Source of the DNA: Thermoplasmatota archaeon
GTDB taxonomy: Archaea; Thermoplasmatota; Thermoplasmata; Thermoplasmatales; Thermoplasmataceae
DNA: 64,000 bases
NCBI GenBank assembly: GCA_023381355.1
Contig: JAMCUL010000012.1
Span: 1 to 64,000 of the forward strand
Direction: 5' to 3'
This document shows, in pieces, positions 17,795 to 26,856 of the stretch (its first letter is position 1; each line of letters starts with the position of its first letter). The position numbers and the translations under genes were made by a program. A model generated the notes under the pieces. The model did no database searches, had not been told where the DNA came from, and saw nothing but the letters and a program-made list of their open reading frames with translations.

Positions 17795-18081
17795 TGTCTG
17801 AACTCGTCGCGGGGGAGTTTCTTGGAAGGCCGGTAACGGTTGTGAAATCTACGAATCCTACCATTGAGAATGTCACGGGATATGTTGTCGACGAGACAAA
17901 GAACATGTTCGTGGTTCATTCAAATGACAGGGATATCAAGATTCCAAAGTCAATATGCCGTTTCTCCATAGATATGGGGTCAGAGAAGCTAATCATCGAC
18001 GGGAAATTCATATGCTACAGACCTGAGAATCGCTTAAAAGAGTTGAGAAGGATTACAAAGAATATCAGGAAGGTGAAATAA
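17794..18081 (+). CDS. rnp1: Ribonuclease P protein component 1 (Rpp29/Pop4)
   Basis: A 95-residue Sm-like barrel subunit of archaeal RNase P, which removes tRNA 5' leaders. Typical motifs are EFLGRPVTVVKSTNP and GYVVDETKNMFVV near the start, with IPKSICRFSID and a basic C-terminus. Its position between aIF1 and uS17 is conserved in Euryarchaeota. Confidence 0.92.
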   Translation: MSELVAGEFLGRPVTVVKSTNPTIENVTGYVVDETKNMFVVHSNDRDIKIPKSICRFSIDMGSEKLIIDGKFICYRPENRLKELRRITKNIRKVK

Positions 18082-18408
18082 TTGTCCAGAAATATTGGAA
18101 TAGATGTAGAGGCACCGGAAAAAGAGTGCAATGACAAGAAATGCCCATTTCATTCGAACCTTAGTGTAAGGGGAGGAATAACAAGGGTGAAGGTAGTATC
18201 AACTGCTATGGTAAACAGTGCAGTTGTTCAGAGAGAGTTCAGGAAGTTCAACAAGAAGTATGAGAGATATGAGAGATCATTTGCTACATATCACGCACAT
18301 CTGCCAGAATGCATTGAGGTGCAGGATGGAGATGAGGTACTGATAGCTGAATGCAGGAAGATTGCGAAAACCATATCCCATGTAATTGTCGGAAAGGTGA
18401 AGAAATGA
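18082..18408 (+). CDS. rps17: Ribosomal protein uS17
   Basis: A 108-residue small-subunit protein with an OB fold. The family signature GDEVLIAECRKIAKTISHVIVGKV is at the C-terminus. The N-terminal part has CNDKKCPFHSNLSVRG, the archaeal-specific extension. It starts with TTG at 18082 directly after the Rpp29 stop and overlaps uL14 by 4 nt. Confidence 0.95.
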   Translation: MSRNIGIDVEAPEKECNDKKCPFHSNLSVRGGITRVKVVSTAMVNSAVVQREFRKFNKKYERYERSFATYHAHLPECIEVQDGDEVLIAECRKIAKTISHVIVGKVKK

Positions 18409-18803
18409 AAGGCATTGCGGGAAGACAGAGCAGGGGGTTGCCCCTTGGGGCCAGAGTTCCGTGCGCGGACAACAGCGGTGCAAAGGTAATCAGCCTCATA
18501 GATGTGAAAGCTTACCATGGTGTTGCGAGCAGAGTACCGTCCGCCGGTGTAGGGGATCTCCTTATAGCAAGCGTGAAGAAAGGCGGCCCGGAAATGAGGG
18601 CCAAGGTTGTTTACGCTGTCATAATAAGACAGAAGAGACCATTCAGAAGAGCTGACGGTTCAATCATATCCTTTGAGGAAAATGCCGCTGTTCTTGTTAC
18701 GCCAGAAGGGGAAGTCAGGGGATCGGAAATCAAGGGTCCTGTTGCCAGGGAGGCCGCTGAGAGATGGCCACGAATAGCAGCAATTGCTTCAACTATAGTT
18801 TAA
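18405..18803 (+). CDS. rpl14: Ribosomal protein uL14
   Basis: A 132-residue large-subunit protein forming a subunit bridge. The family region PCADNSGAKVISLIDVK at the N-terminus and KGPVAREAAERWPRIAAIAS at the C-terminus are clear. I place the start at ATG 18405, which overlaps the uS17 stop as ATGA and matches the normal archaeal length. An in-frame start 54 nt upstream would add 18 non-family residues. Confidence 0.95.
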   Translation: MKGIAGRQSRGLPLGARVPCADNSGAKVISLIDVKAYHGVASRVPSAGVGDLLIASVKKGGPEMRAKVVYAVIIRQKRPFRRADGSIISFEENAAVLVTPEGEVRGSEIKGPVAREAAERWPRIAAIASTIV

Positions 18804-18815
18804 GGTGATATCGGG

Positions 18816-19322
18816 ATGATGAATAAAGTTAGGATTACACTGTCAAGCGATCTGAGGAAGAAGCTTGGCATAAGGCAGTTCCCTGTGATGAAGGGTGACC
18901 TGGTTGAAGTCGTGAAGGGAAACAGGAAAGGAGAAGGAGGAAAAATATCCATAGTTGATCACAGGCATGGAATGATAGTGATAGAAGGGATAAACATTGC
19001 AAAAGCTGATGGCAAGGAGAAGGAGTACAAGATCTCACCCGAGAAGGTAGTGATCAAGAAGCTCGATCTCTCTGATGAGAAGAGGGAGGAGAGACTTAAA
19101 TTACTAGCAGCAGCCAAGAATGTTTCCCTGACTGAAGAGATAATAGAGGAGTCAAAGGTGATTCCGGAGCCGGAACCTGAAGCAACCGAATCTCAAGTTC
19201 CTGAAGAAGTGGATGAGGGCAAGGCTGATGATGAAACTGCCGAAATGGAAGAAGACGAGAATGAGGAAGAACAGGATGGAGAGGACGTAGAGGAGGAGAA
19301 AGAAGATGATAACAAAGAGTAA
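18816..19322 (+). CDS. rpl24: Ribosomal protein uL24 with a long acidic tail
   Basis: A large-subunit assembly protein. Residues 1-110 form the KOW-type fold (MKGDLVEVVKGNRKGEGGKI, then the archaeal PEKVVIKKLDLSDEKREERL). From about residue 112 there is a tail of some 55 residues made largely of Glu and Asp (for example EMEEDENEEEQDGEDVEEE). Archaeal L24 usually ends near residue 120, so this tail is unusual on a protein that contacts rRNA. It may sit on the solvent side or act as a charged arm. The 3' end overlaps the eS4 start by 17 nt. Confidence 0.94.
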   Translation: MMNKVRITLSSDLRKKLGIRQFPVMKGDLVEVVKGNRKGEGGKISIVDHRHGMIVIEGINIAKADGKEKEYKISPEKVVIKKLDLSDEKREERLKLLAAAKNVSLTEEIIEESKVIPEPEPEATESQVPEEVDEGKADDETAEMEEDENEEEQDGEDVEEEKEDDNKE

Positions 19323-20013
19323 GAGACAGATGATACCCAGAGTTGTAAAGATTCCGAGGAAGGAATATTTCTGGGGAGTATCCGCAACGCCTGGGGCACA
19401 CAAGAAGGACGAGTCAATACCTCTCCTTCACCTGCTTCGTGACTACCTGAAAGTCGGAGACAAGGAGAGGGAGATATCGAGAATACTCACAAACGGGCTT
19501 GTTCATGTTGATGGCAGGGTAGTTCGCCAGAAGAGATTTGCAGTTGGTTTCATGGATCTTATTGCAATCCCATCAATCAAGAAGAATTACAGGATTGTTT
19601 ATGACAGGCTTGGAAGGCTGATTCCCGTGGAAGAGACCGAGGATGCAGCAAAAATAAAGCCAAGAAAGCTGGTAAACAAGGTAACAATAAAGGGCGGGAA
19701 GGTCATGCTTGTCTTCCATGATGGAGTGAACAAGGTTTCTGACATAGATATTTCTACAGGTGATGTGGCAATATTCAACCTTGAAAAGAAGGATATTGAG
19801 AATGTGATCAGACTCAAGGAGGGGGCAAAAGTATTCCTCACGGGCGGTAATCACGTCGGCACCATATCAACAGTGAAGAGTGTTGAGGTCAGCAAGTCTT
19901 CCAGGGCAAATCTGGTCCAGATGGAAGAGGACTTTGCAACCGTGGAGGACTACGTATTTCCCATAGGTACACTGAAGATTAACTTCAACGATATCCCAGG
20001 AGGTAAGGCATAA
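19306..20013 (+). CDS. rps4e: Ribosomal protein eS4
   Basis: A 235-residue archaeal/eukaryotic small-subunit protein. It has an N-terminal basic segment, an S4 RNA-binding domain (LLRDYLKVGDKEREISRIL.., GLVHVDGRVVRQKRF) and a KOW motif near residue 180 (VFLTGGNHVGTI). ATG 19306 aligns the N-terminus (MITKSKRQ.. RKEY) with archaeal eS4, so the 17-nt overlap with uL24 is likely real. It overlaps uL5 by one base. Confidence 0.95.
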   Translation: MITKSKRQMIPRVVKIPRKEYFWGVSATPGAHKKDESIPLLHLLRDYLKVGDKEREISRILTNGLVHVDGRVVRQKRFAVGFMDLIAIPSIKKNYRIVYDRLGRLIPVEETEDAAKIKPRKLVNKVTIKGGKVMLVFHDGVNKVSDIDISTGDVAIFNLEKKDIENVIRLKEGAKVFLTGGNHVGTISTVKSVEVSKSSRANLVQMEEDFATVEDYVFPIGTLKINFNDIPGGKA

Positions 20014-20534
20014 TGGAAAAATCGAATCCAATGGAAGAGATAATCATTGACAAGGTCGTGGTTAATATCGGTGTTGGCCAGGCAGGAGAAAGACTGAACA
20101 AGGCTGTGAAGGTAATTGAGATGCTGACACATCATAAGGCTGTAATGACCGTATCAAAGAAGACTGTACGGGAATTCAATACCAGGAAGGGACTCACAAT
20201 AGGTGCAAAAGTTACACTGAGAAAAGACGACGCAGTTGCATTCCTCAAGGAGGCTCTCTATGCAAGGGAATTCAAGTTTCCATCGTATTCAATAGACAAA
20301 CAGGGAAACGCATACTTTGGAATTGCAGATTACACGGATTTCAAGGGGTTGAAGTATGATCCTGAAATAGGTATATTCGGCATGGACGTTGCTGTCGTCC
20401 TGAAGAGAAAGGGTGGATACAGGATTTCAAAGAGGAAGATAAGGAAACAGTCCCTCCCAAGGAGCTTGCACATAACTAAGGAAGAAACCCTGGAATTTCT
20501 CAAGAAGAATTTCCAGATACAGGAGGTGAACTGA
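20013..20534 (+). CDS. rpl5: Ribosomal protein uL5
   Basis: A 173-residue central protuberance protein that binds 5S rRNA and contacts P-site tRNA. Typical parts are [17 protein letters not shown], the [19 protein letters not shown] loop, and [17 protein letters not shown]. The start ATG overlaps the eS4 TAA by one base, and the stop shares a base with the uS14 start. Confidence 0.96.
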   Translation: MEKSNPMEEIIIDKVVVNIGVGQAGERLNKAVKVIEMLTHHKAVMTVSKKTVREFNTRKGLTIGAKVTLRKDDAVAFLKEALYAREFKFPSYSIDKQGNAYFGIADYTDFKGLKYDPEIGIFGMDVAVVLKRKGGYRISKRKIRKQSLPRSLHITKEETLEFLKKNFQIQEVN

Positions 20535-20695
20535 TGACAAATTTAACTTTGAGGCCAAAGAAGAACTTTGGAAGAACGGAAGGATGCGTTAGATGTGGAA
20601 GGAAGAGGGGAATGGTCAGAAGGTATGGTATCAGGATGTGCAGGCAGTGTTTCAGGGATACCGCTCCAGCCGTTGGGTTCAAGAAATACAGTTGA
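20534..20695 (+). CDS. rps14: Ribosomal protein uS14, zinc-ribbon form
   Basis: A 53-residue small-subunit protein, too short for ordinary ORF cut-offs but unmistakable. It carries C-x2-C (CVRC) and C-x2-C (CRQC) separated by 15 residues, forming the zinc ribbon, and ends in the family-typical GFKKYS. The ATG at 20534 overlaps the uL5 TGA by one base. Confidence 0.96.
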   Translation: MTNLTLRPKKNFGRTEGCVRCGRKRGMVRRYGIRMCRQCFRDTAPAVGFKKYS

Positions 20696-20704
20696 GGTGA
20701 AAAA

Positions 20705-21094
20705 ATGAGACATGATCCTTTAAATGATATAATAAATTCAATAAAGAACGCCTCGTCCATCGGACAGAGGGAGATAGTTATAGGGCCAGCCGCAAGAATG
20801 ATAGGCAGGGTGCTGAAAGTTATGCAGGACTACAACTATCTTAAGAGCTTTGAGGTAATTGAGGACGGCAAGGGTGGAAAGTTCAAGATAAATCTTAACA
20901 CCACCATAAACAACTGCGGTATAATAAAGCCAAGATATTCGGTCAAGAAGGTAAATCTGGACAGATTCGAATCCAGGTATCTGCCAGCCCAGGATTTCGG
21001 AATCCTGATCGTGACAACAACAAAGGGAGTAATGAGTCACGTGGAAGCCAGAAAACTCGGGCTTGGTGGAAAACTGCTGGCTTACATTTACTGA
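20705..21094 (+). CDS. rps8: Ribosomal protein uS8
   Basis: A 129-residue small-subunit assembly protein that binds helix 21 of 16S rRNA. It has the N-terminal DPLNDIINSIKNA and the C-terminal GILIVTTTKGVMSHVEARKLGLGGKLLAYIY. A Shine-Dalgarno AGGTGA is in the 9-nt gap after uS14. Confidence 0.97.
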   Translation: MRHDPLNDIINSIKNASSIGQREIVIGPAARMIGRVLKVMQDYNYLKSFEVIEDGKGGKFKINLNTTINNCGIIKPRYSVKKVNLDRFESRYLPAQDFGILIVTTTKGVMSHVEARKLGLGGKLLAYIY

Positions 21095-21103
21095 GGTGCA
21101 AAA

Positions 21104-21646
21104 ATGATAAAATGGGAAACAAGGGAAAACATCAGCATTCCTTCTGACGTAAAGGTCAGCGAGGAATCTGGAAGCTGGAAATTCAAGGGAAAACTGGGTG
21201 AAGTATCCAGGACTTTCCTTGATAATTATGTAAGGGTTAGACTGGAGAAAGGCCACATAATTCTTGAATCTTCCAAGGATAACAGGTACACAAATGGAAT
21301 AGTGGGCACATGGAAATCTGAAATACTGAACTGCATAGAGGGAACCACAAAAGGTTTCACCTATACTATGAAAGTTGATTACACTCATTTTCCAACAAGG
21401 GTATCTGTTAAGAATGGGAAGGTTGTCATTGAGAATTTCCTTGGGGAAAGAAGCCAGAGGGAAGCACTCATTGTCGGAAGCACAAAGGTATCCATAAAAG
21501 GAGACAGGATAACGCTTACAGGTATAGACAAGAGGGAACTGGGGGAAACATCATCCAATATAGAGAGGTCAACCAAGATAAGGGGATTCGACCTCAGGAT
21601 ATTCCAGGATGGTATATTCCCAATAGAAACGGAGGAGAGTGAATAA
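21104..21646 (+). CDS. rpl6: Ribosomal protein uL6
   Basis: A 180-residue large-subunit protein near the GTPase-associated centre, made of two similar alpha/beta domains. The second ends in the family motif [18 protein letters not shown]. It starts after a GGTGC-containing 9-nt gap and overlaps eL32 by one base. Confidence 0.96.
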   Translation: MIKWETRENISIPSDVKVSEESGSWKFKGKLGEVSRTFLDNYVRVRLEKGHIILESSKDNRYTNGIVGTWKSEILNCIEGTTKGFTYTMKVDYTHFPTRVSVKNGKVVIENFLGERSQREALIVGSTKVSIKGDRITLTGIDKRELGETSSNIERSTKIRGFDLRIFQDGIFPIETEESE

Positions 21647-22053
21647 TGAATAGTATTAAGCCCACTCTTGACAGAAAGGCAAAGAGATTACTGAAGATCA
21701 AGAACAGGCAGGCAAGGAAGAGAGTGGAGTTCAGGAGGCAGGAATGGTTCAGGTACAAGAAGTTTGGCGAGGAGTGGAGAAAGCCAAGGGGAAAGCACTC
21801 CAAGCTCAGGGAACATCTTGACTGGAGGCCACCTGTGGTTGATGCTGGATACAGGGGTCCAGCGGCTGTAAGAGGATTGCATCCATCAGGTTTCAGGGAG
21901 GTGCTGGTGCACAATCTCAGGGAACTGGAATCCATTGACAACACCACTGAGGCATGCAGAATCGCATCTTCTGTAGGCAGCAGGAAGAGGAGCGAGATAG
22001 AATCAAGGGCAGAGGAGCTCGGAATAAGGGTTCTCAACAGGAGCGTGCAGTAA
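21646..22053 (+). CDS. rpl32e: Ribosomal protein eL32
   Basis: A 135-residue archaeal/eukaryotic large-subunit protein. Typical are [38 protein letters not shown] and the terminal [10 protein letters not shown]. It is followed without a gap by eL19. Confidence 0.96.
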   Translation: MNSIKPTLDRKAKRLLKIKNRQARKRVEFRRQEWFRYKKFGEEWRKPRGKHSKLREHLDWRPPVVDAGYRGPAAVRGLHPSGFREVLVHNLRELESIDNTTEACRIASSVGSRKRSEIESRAEELGIRVLNRSVQ

Positions 22054-22509
22054 ATGAGGCTAGATACAGCAAGACGAATTGCATCGGATGAGTTCAAGGC
22101 TGGCGAATCAAGGGTATGGATAGATACAAACAGTATAAGTCTCATACAGGAAGCCGCAACGAGGCAGGATGTCAGGGAACTTATCCAGAAGCACGTAATT
22201 CAGCTTAAGCAGAAGAAGGGAAATTCAAACGCCAGATTCAAGAAGAGACTGAAGCAGCTTGCAAAGGAGAGAAGGAGGGGCCCCGGATCAGTCAGGGGAA
22301 CCAGAAATGCAAGATTCCCGAAGAAGAGGAGATGGATAAAGACCATCAGGGCCCTCAGGGACGAGCTGAGGACATTGAAATCCGAGGGAAAAATTGATGC
22401 AAAGGCATACAGGAAGTATTACAGGATAATCAAGGGCGGTACAATCAGGTCAAGGGCCCAGTTAAGGTCCCAGCTGAAGATTGCAGGAGTACTGGGTGAG
22501 GAGAAATGA
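22054..22509 (+). CDS. rpl19e: Ribosomal protein eL19
   Basis: A 151-residue highly helical large-subunit protein involved in an inter-subunit bridge. It opens RLDTARRIASDEFKAGESRVWID and has a central RRGPGSVRGTRNAR basic loop. Normal archaeal length. The 3' end overlaps uL18 by 4 nt. Confidence 0.96.
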   Translation: MRLDTARRIASDEFKAGESRVWIDTNSISLIQEAATRQDVRELIQKHVIQLKQKKGNSNARFKKRLKQLAKERRRGPGSVRGTRNARFPKKRRWIKTIRALRDELRTLKSEGKIDAKAYRKYYRIIKGGTIRSRAQLRSQLKIAGVLGEEK

Positions 22510-22991
22510 AGACACCAACAGTTCTTAAAAGGAAAAAATCAGGAGTGACTGACTACAGGAAGAGGCTTGCCCTTCTTAGATCAGAGTCACCACGGCTTGT
22601 GGTAAGGCCATCAAGAAAGGGAATAGTAAGCCAGCTGGTCGAATATGAACCGGTAGGGGACAGGGTAATGGCAACAGTAACTGATGTAAATCTCAAAAAG
22701 GAAATAAATACATCCGGAAACAATACCCAGGTAGCCTATCTCTCAGGATATATGCTTGGTCTCAAGGCAGCCACCATGGGGGTGGAATACGCGATACTGG
22801 ACCCTGGAAGATACAACATAACGAAGGGAGGAAGGATAGCTGCCGTACTCAAGGGGTTCAAGGATGCAGGGATTGACGTGCCCAGTTCTGACGATATATT
22901 TCCCGGAGATGACAGAATTCAGGGAAAGCACCTGAAGAAACCTCTGGACATTGAGGAAATGAAGAAGAAGATACAGGAGAAGGTGAAGTAG
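22506..22991 (+). CDS. rpl18: Ribosomal protein uL18
   Basis: A 161-residue 5S rRNA-binding protein of the central protuberance. Motifs are TDYRKRLALLRSESPRLVVRPS at the N-terminus, the GNNTQVAYLSGYMLGLKA segment, and AVLKGFKDAGIDVP. It overlaps eL19 by 4 nt. Confidence 0.96.
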   Translation: MKTPTVLKRKKSGVTDYRKRLALLRSESPRLVVRPSRKGIVSQLVEYEPVGDRVMATVTDVNLKKEINTSGNNTQVAYLSGYMLGLKAATMGVEYAILDPGRYNITKGGRIAAVLKGFKDAGIDVPSSDDIFPGDDRIQGKHLKKPLDIEEMKKKIQEKVK

Positions 22992-22992
22992 G

Positions 22993-23655
22993 ATGGAAGA
23001 TGAAAAGTGGATACCAAGAACAGAACTGGGAAAGATGGTAGCTTCCGGGCAGATCAAGTCCATGTCCGAGGCACTTGCAACAAAGCTGCCTCTCAGGGAG
23101 TACCAGATCGTCGATTTATTGATGCCTGACCTGAAGGATGAAATCATATACATAGAAAGGGCACAGAGAATGACCGATTCAGGAAGGAGAATGAACTATT
23201 CAATAACCGCAGTTGTTGGCAACGAGGATGGATTTGTGGGACTCGGAAGGGGCAAGGCCAAGGAGGCTGCACCCGCAATAAGAAAGGCAATAAACAACGC
23301 GAAATTGAATCTCATAGAAATCAGGAGGGGCTGTGGATCCTGGGAATGTGGTTGTGGCAGGGCACACACCTTACCGTTCACCGTAAACGGGCATGTCGGA
23401 TCTGTATCTGTAAGGCTTAAGCCCTCTCCACAGGGAGTCGGAAGGGCTACAGGTGATGTGGCCAAGACGATTCTCAGGATGGCTGGCATTGAGGATGCAT
23501 GGGGATTTGCAAAGGGTCATACCAAGACTACCGTTAATTATGCAGAGGCAACATTTGCCGCGCTCAAGCAAACCATAGAGTTGAGGATCAACCCGGCAAT
23601 TCAGCTGAGTACACCAATATATACAGGGAGTGTTTCAAATGCTGGCAGTCATTAG
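22993..23655 (+). CDS. rps5: Ribosomal protein uS5
   Basis: A 220-residue small-subunit protein at the mRNA entry channel that influences decoding accuracy. The S5 domain motif VGNEDGFVGLGRGKAKEAAP and the archaeal insert GCGSWECGCGRAHTLPF are visible. The C-terminal domain contains GHTKTTVNYAEATFAALK. The C-terminus overlaps the uL30 start by 17 nt. Confidence 0.96.
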   Translation: MEDEKWIPRTELGKMVASGQIKSMSEALATKLPLREYQIVDLLMPDLKDEIIYIERAQRMTDSGRRMNYSITAVVGNEDGFVGLGRGKAKEAAPAIRKAINNAKLNLIEIRRGCGSWECGCGRAHTLPFTVNGHVGSVSVRLKPSPQGVGRATGDVAKTILRMAGIEDAWGFAKGHTKTTVNYAEATFAALKQTIELRINPAIQLSTPIYTGSVSNAGSH

Positions 23656-24136
23656 AATTAGAGGAAGAACCGGAATGAAGCCACAGGCCGACAAGACAGT
23701 GGGCCTGCTGAGGCTTCACAGGATAAACCACATGGTGATAATACCCGAATCTGAAACAACAAAAGGCATGCTTCAGATCGCAAAGGATTATGTAACATGG
23801 GGAGAAATTGACAAGGACACTCTGGTTGAAGTCCTTAAGGCAAGGGCACTCCTTTCCGGCAGGAAGAAGCTGACAGAGGAATACATAAAGGAGAATCTTT
23901 CGATGGGAGGATTCGATGAGCTTGCTGACGCACTTCTTTCCGGAAAGATCAAATATGGGGATATTCCCAATATTGTCCCGCTGTTCAGGATGCACCCGCC
24001 AGCTGGAGGACTGGAATACATAAGGAAGTCTGTTGGTGAGGGCGGCACTTCGGGATACAGGGGAAGCGAAATAAATAAGTTGATAAGGAAAATGCTTGTT
24101 CCAGGGGTGAAAATAGATGGTACGAACAAAAACTAA
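23639..24136 (+). CDS. rpl30: Ribosomal protein uL30
   Basis: A 165-residue archaeal-length L30. It begins MLAVIRIRGRTGMKPQ and continues with VGLLRLHRINHMVIIPE. ATG 23639 matches the family start; a GTG 9 nt upstream would add three residues. It overlaps uS5 (17 nt) and uL15 (20 nt), both out of frame. Confidence 0.95.
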   Translation: MLAVIRIRGRTGMKPQADKTVGLLRLHRINHMVIIPESETTKGMLQIAKDYVTWGEIDKDTLVEVLKARALLSGRKKLTEEYIKENLSMGGFDELADALLSGKIKYGDIPNIVPLFRMHPPAGGLEYIRKSVGEGGTSGYRGSEINKLIRKMLVPGVKIDGTNKN

Positions 24137-24560
24137 GAAGCAGAGAGGAGGCCACTACGGCAGGGGGATGAAAGCCGGTAGGGGAAAGGGAAAGAGAGGA
24201 GGATCCGGAATGTCAGGACTTGGGAAGCACAGGGCAGTCTGGATGCTGAAATATGACAGGGAGCACTTTGGAACACATGGATTCAAGAGCCATAAGATGA
24301 GCAACATTGAAATTCCAATTACCCTCAGGGAGCTCACTGAATCAATAGAAACTTTTCGAAACAAGGGATACGTCACTGAATCAGAGGGTACCACAGTAAT
24401 AGACCTTAAGTCTGCAGGATATACAAAGTTGCTTTCATCTGGAGAATTCAGGGTTAAATCAAGGATAATTGTGCCCAAGGCGACCGAAAGATGCATAAAT
24501 AAGCTTAGCACTCTAGGGATATCGGTAGAATCAGATGACGAAGGAAATTCCGAGGAATAA
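24117..24560 (+). CDS. rpl15: Ribosomal protein uL15
   Basis: A 147-residue large-subunit protein. It starts VRTKTKKQRGGHYGRGMKAGRGKGKRGG, the typical Gly/Lys-rich rRNA-binding arm, followed by the globular domain. The last 26 nt overlap the start of secY. Confidence 0.95.
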   Translation: MVRTKTKKQRGGHYGRGMKAGRGKGKRGGSGMSGLGKHRAVWMLKYDREHFGTHGFKSHKMSNIEIPITLRELTESIETFRNKGYVTESEGTTVIDLKSAGYTKLLSSGEFRVKSRIIVPKATERCINKLSTLGISVESDDEGNSEE

Positions 24561-26304
24561 GGCAACAGCAGTCCCTGTGATAATCGTCTATATTATGACG
24601 ATTGCAGGGTTCTGGTACTTCAGCAAGCTGCCTGCATTACAGATGGCCATAGCGGCACTCATAATTTCGCCGCTTTTTGGCATAACATACCTTGTTGTGA
24701 GTTATGCTGGCCCGAAGAAGTCGAAGCTGTATGGACTTGAAAACCTGACAGCGAAGCTTCCGGCTGTGAAGAAGGCGAAGGGTCACGTTCAGTTCAAGTA
24801 CAAGTTGATGTGGACATTTGTTGTAGTCGTTCTCTATTTTGCCCTTACGAACATCTATATCTACGGATTGAACACAACAAATTCAATTGATGTCTTTGCA
24901 TCATTCAGGGCTATTTTTGCGGGGGCAGAAGGATCACTCATGGATCTTGGAATAGGTCCTATCGTTACTGCAAGTATAGTTATGCAGCTTTTTGCAGGGG
25001 CAAAGATCTTCAATGTAGATCTGACAAACTCTGAGGACAAGGCAATATACCAGGGTGTCCAGAAACTCATGGTTATCCTGATGATATTTGTCGAGGCAAT
25101 CCCTCAGGCATTTGGATACCTGGTTCCTGATGCAGGTCTTGTATCTGGCCTGAATGGCCTTGTTCCAGGTTATGGAAACTTCCTCGCGAGTTCAATAATT
25201 GTAATCCAGCTGTTCTTCGGATCCTATCTCGTTTTCCTTATGGATGAGCTTGTTTCAAAGTATGGAATTGGCTCTGGTATCTCACTCTTCATTGCAGCCG
25301 GGGTCTCACAGCAGCTTTTTACGGGCGCATTCAACTGGGCACCTCAAAATCTAACTGTACCTCTTTCACTTTCAAACCCTCCAGCAGGAACAATTCCCGA
25401 TATATTCTATACAATAATAAACGGAGGGGCATCATACCTCCAATCTGCCTCCGGCATCCCGAGACTTCTTTTCGGTGAGCCCAATCCTATCATAGCACTA
25501 CTTGGAACGCTTCTCATATTCTTCATAGTTGCATACTTCCAGAGCAGTAAGGTTGAGTTACCGATAGCGCACGAAAGGGTCAGGGGTGCAAGGGGCAGGT
25601 ATCCCCTGCAGTTATTCTATGCGTCAAACATACCGGTTATCCTTGCGACTGCACTTCTTGCGAACGTCTCAATGTGGACACTTCTATTCTGGAGTAGTCC
25701 GGCGTTGAGCAGGATCCCGATTCTGGGGCATAACCCATATCTTGGATCATATCTTACACCAGCGGTAGCTAAAACACTCAATGTATCATCTACTACACCG
25801 ACCGGGGGGCTTGCATTCTATCTTTACACGCCAAATGGGCTGGCTAATTGGCTCTTCCCGATATTCCAGCCCCAGATATACGGTACCACGGTGCTGTTCG
25901 GGCATACTCCACTGGAGGAGGTACTCCACGTGGTCATATTCCTCGGTTTCCTGACAGGGGCCAGCATATTATTCGCCAAGTTCTGGATTGAGACCACAAA
26001 CATGGGACCGAACGCAGTAGCAAAGCAGATCATATCTTCCGGAATGCAGATACCCGGTTTCAGGCGTGATCCTAAAATCCTGGAAAGGGTACTGAAGAAG
26101 TATATTCCTGTGATAACCATATTCAGTGGTGCAGCCGTTGGTCTTCTTGCAGCAGCAGCCGACCTGATAGGTACAGTGGGGAATACGTCAGGCACGGGCC
26201 TGCTTCTGGCTGTGGGTATAGTGATCCAGTTCTACGAGGCTGTTGGAAGGGAGCAGATAATGGAGATGCACCCGCTCATCCGGCAGTTCTTTGTGGAGGG
26301 ATGA
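24535..26304 (+). CDS. secY: Preprotein translocase subunit SecY with an N-terminal extension
   Basis: Central channel of the Sec translocon. The canonical protein is clear from about residue 80 onward (KGHVQFKYKLMWTF.., ten hydrophobic helices, the cytoplasmic loop RVRGARGRYPLQLFYASNIPVI and the late GSGTG-type end). At 589 residues it is far longer than the usual 430-490 aa. About 75 residues precede the normal start and contain two further hydrophobic segments (roughly 14-31 and 36-57), so 12 helices are predicted. There is also a large extracytoplasmic loop near residues 375-460. It begins inside uL15 (26-nt overlap). The extension is hydrophobic and reads as coding, but a later non-ATG start cannot be ruled out. 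Confidence 0.93.
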   Translation: MTKEIPRNKATAVPVIIVYIMTIAGFWYFSKLPALQMAIAALIISPLFGITYLVVSYAGPKKSKLYGLENLTAKLPAVKKAKGHVQFKYKLMWTFVVVVLYFALTNIYIYGLNTTNSIDVFASFRAIFAGAEGSLMDLGIGPIVTASIVMQLFAGAKIFNVDLTNSEDKAIYQGVQKLMVILMIFVEAIPQAFGYLVPDAGLVSGLNGLVPGYGNFLASSIIVIQLFFGSYLVFLMDELVSKYGIGSGISLFIAAGVSQQLFTGAFNWAPQNLTVPLSLSNPPAGTIPDIFYTIINGGASYLQSASGIPRLLFGEPNPIIALLGTLLIFFIVAYFQSSKVELPIAHERVRGARGRYPLQLFYASNIPVILATALLANVSMWTLLFWSSPALSRIPILGHNPYLGSYLTPAVAKTLNVSSTTPTGGLAFYLYTPNGLANWLFPIFQPQIYGTTVLFGHTPLEEVLHVVIFLGFLTGASILFAKFWIETTNMGPNAVAKQIISSGMQIPGFRRDPKILERVLKKYIPVITIFSGAAVGLLAAAADLIGTVGNTSGTGLLLAVGIVIQFYEAVGREQIMEMHPLIRQFFVEG

Positions 26305-26307
26305 AGG

Positions 26308-26856
26308 TTGAGAGTGGTGATAGCCGGTGTTGCAGGAGTTGGGAAATCAACTGTACTGAAGCACCTGGCAAAAAATACCAGCTACGATATTATAAACTAT
26401 GGAACTCTCATGTTTGAGATGGCGAAGGATATAAAACTGGTAGAATCCAGGGATGAGATAAGGAAACTTAATGTGGAAACCCAGATCAATTTACAGAAGA
26501 AGGCTGCCTCAACAATAGGCCAGATGAATGATGTCGTGATCGACACCCATATGGCCATAAGAGGAAATCAGGGATTCCTGCCTGGTCTTCCAGAATGGGT
26601 AATAAGGGAACTCAAGGTATCAGCATTCTTCCTGCTCGAGGCAAGTCCTGAGGAGATCAAGAAGAGACGTGACAATGATGCTTCAAGAACACGTGACAAC
26701 GAAACAGTTGATGATATAAGGCTCCACCAGGAGGTCAACCGCATGTATGCAGTATCTTATTCTGTTTACACAGGGGCGACAGTCAGTTTTATAAATAATG
26801 GTGAGGGAAAGCCGGAAAGTGCGTCTGAGGAGATTGTGAGGAGGCTTGCGAGATGA
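26308..26856 (+). CDS. adkA: Archaeal adenylate kinase AdkA
   Basis: Interconverts ATP + AMP and 2 ADP. The P-loop is GVAGVGKST (residues 7-15), and the archaeal AdkA arrangement follows: NYGTLMFEMAK, DTHMAIRGNQGFLPGLP and a RRDNDASRTRDNETVDDI lid region. 182 residues. It starts with TTG at 26308, 3 nt after secY, and overlaps the next gene by 4 nt. Its place after secY is conserved in Euryarchaeota. Confidence 0.94.
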   Translation: MRVVIAGVAGVGKSTVLKHLAKNTSYDIINYGTLMFEMAKDIKLVESRDEIRKLNVETQINLQKKAASTIGQMNDVVIDTHMAIRGNQGFLPGLPEWVIRELKVSAFFLLEASPEEIKKRRDNDASRTRDNETVDDIRLHQEVNRMYAVSYSVYTGATVSFINNGEGKPESASEEIVRRLAR

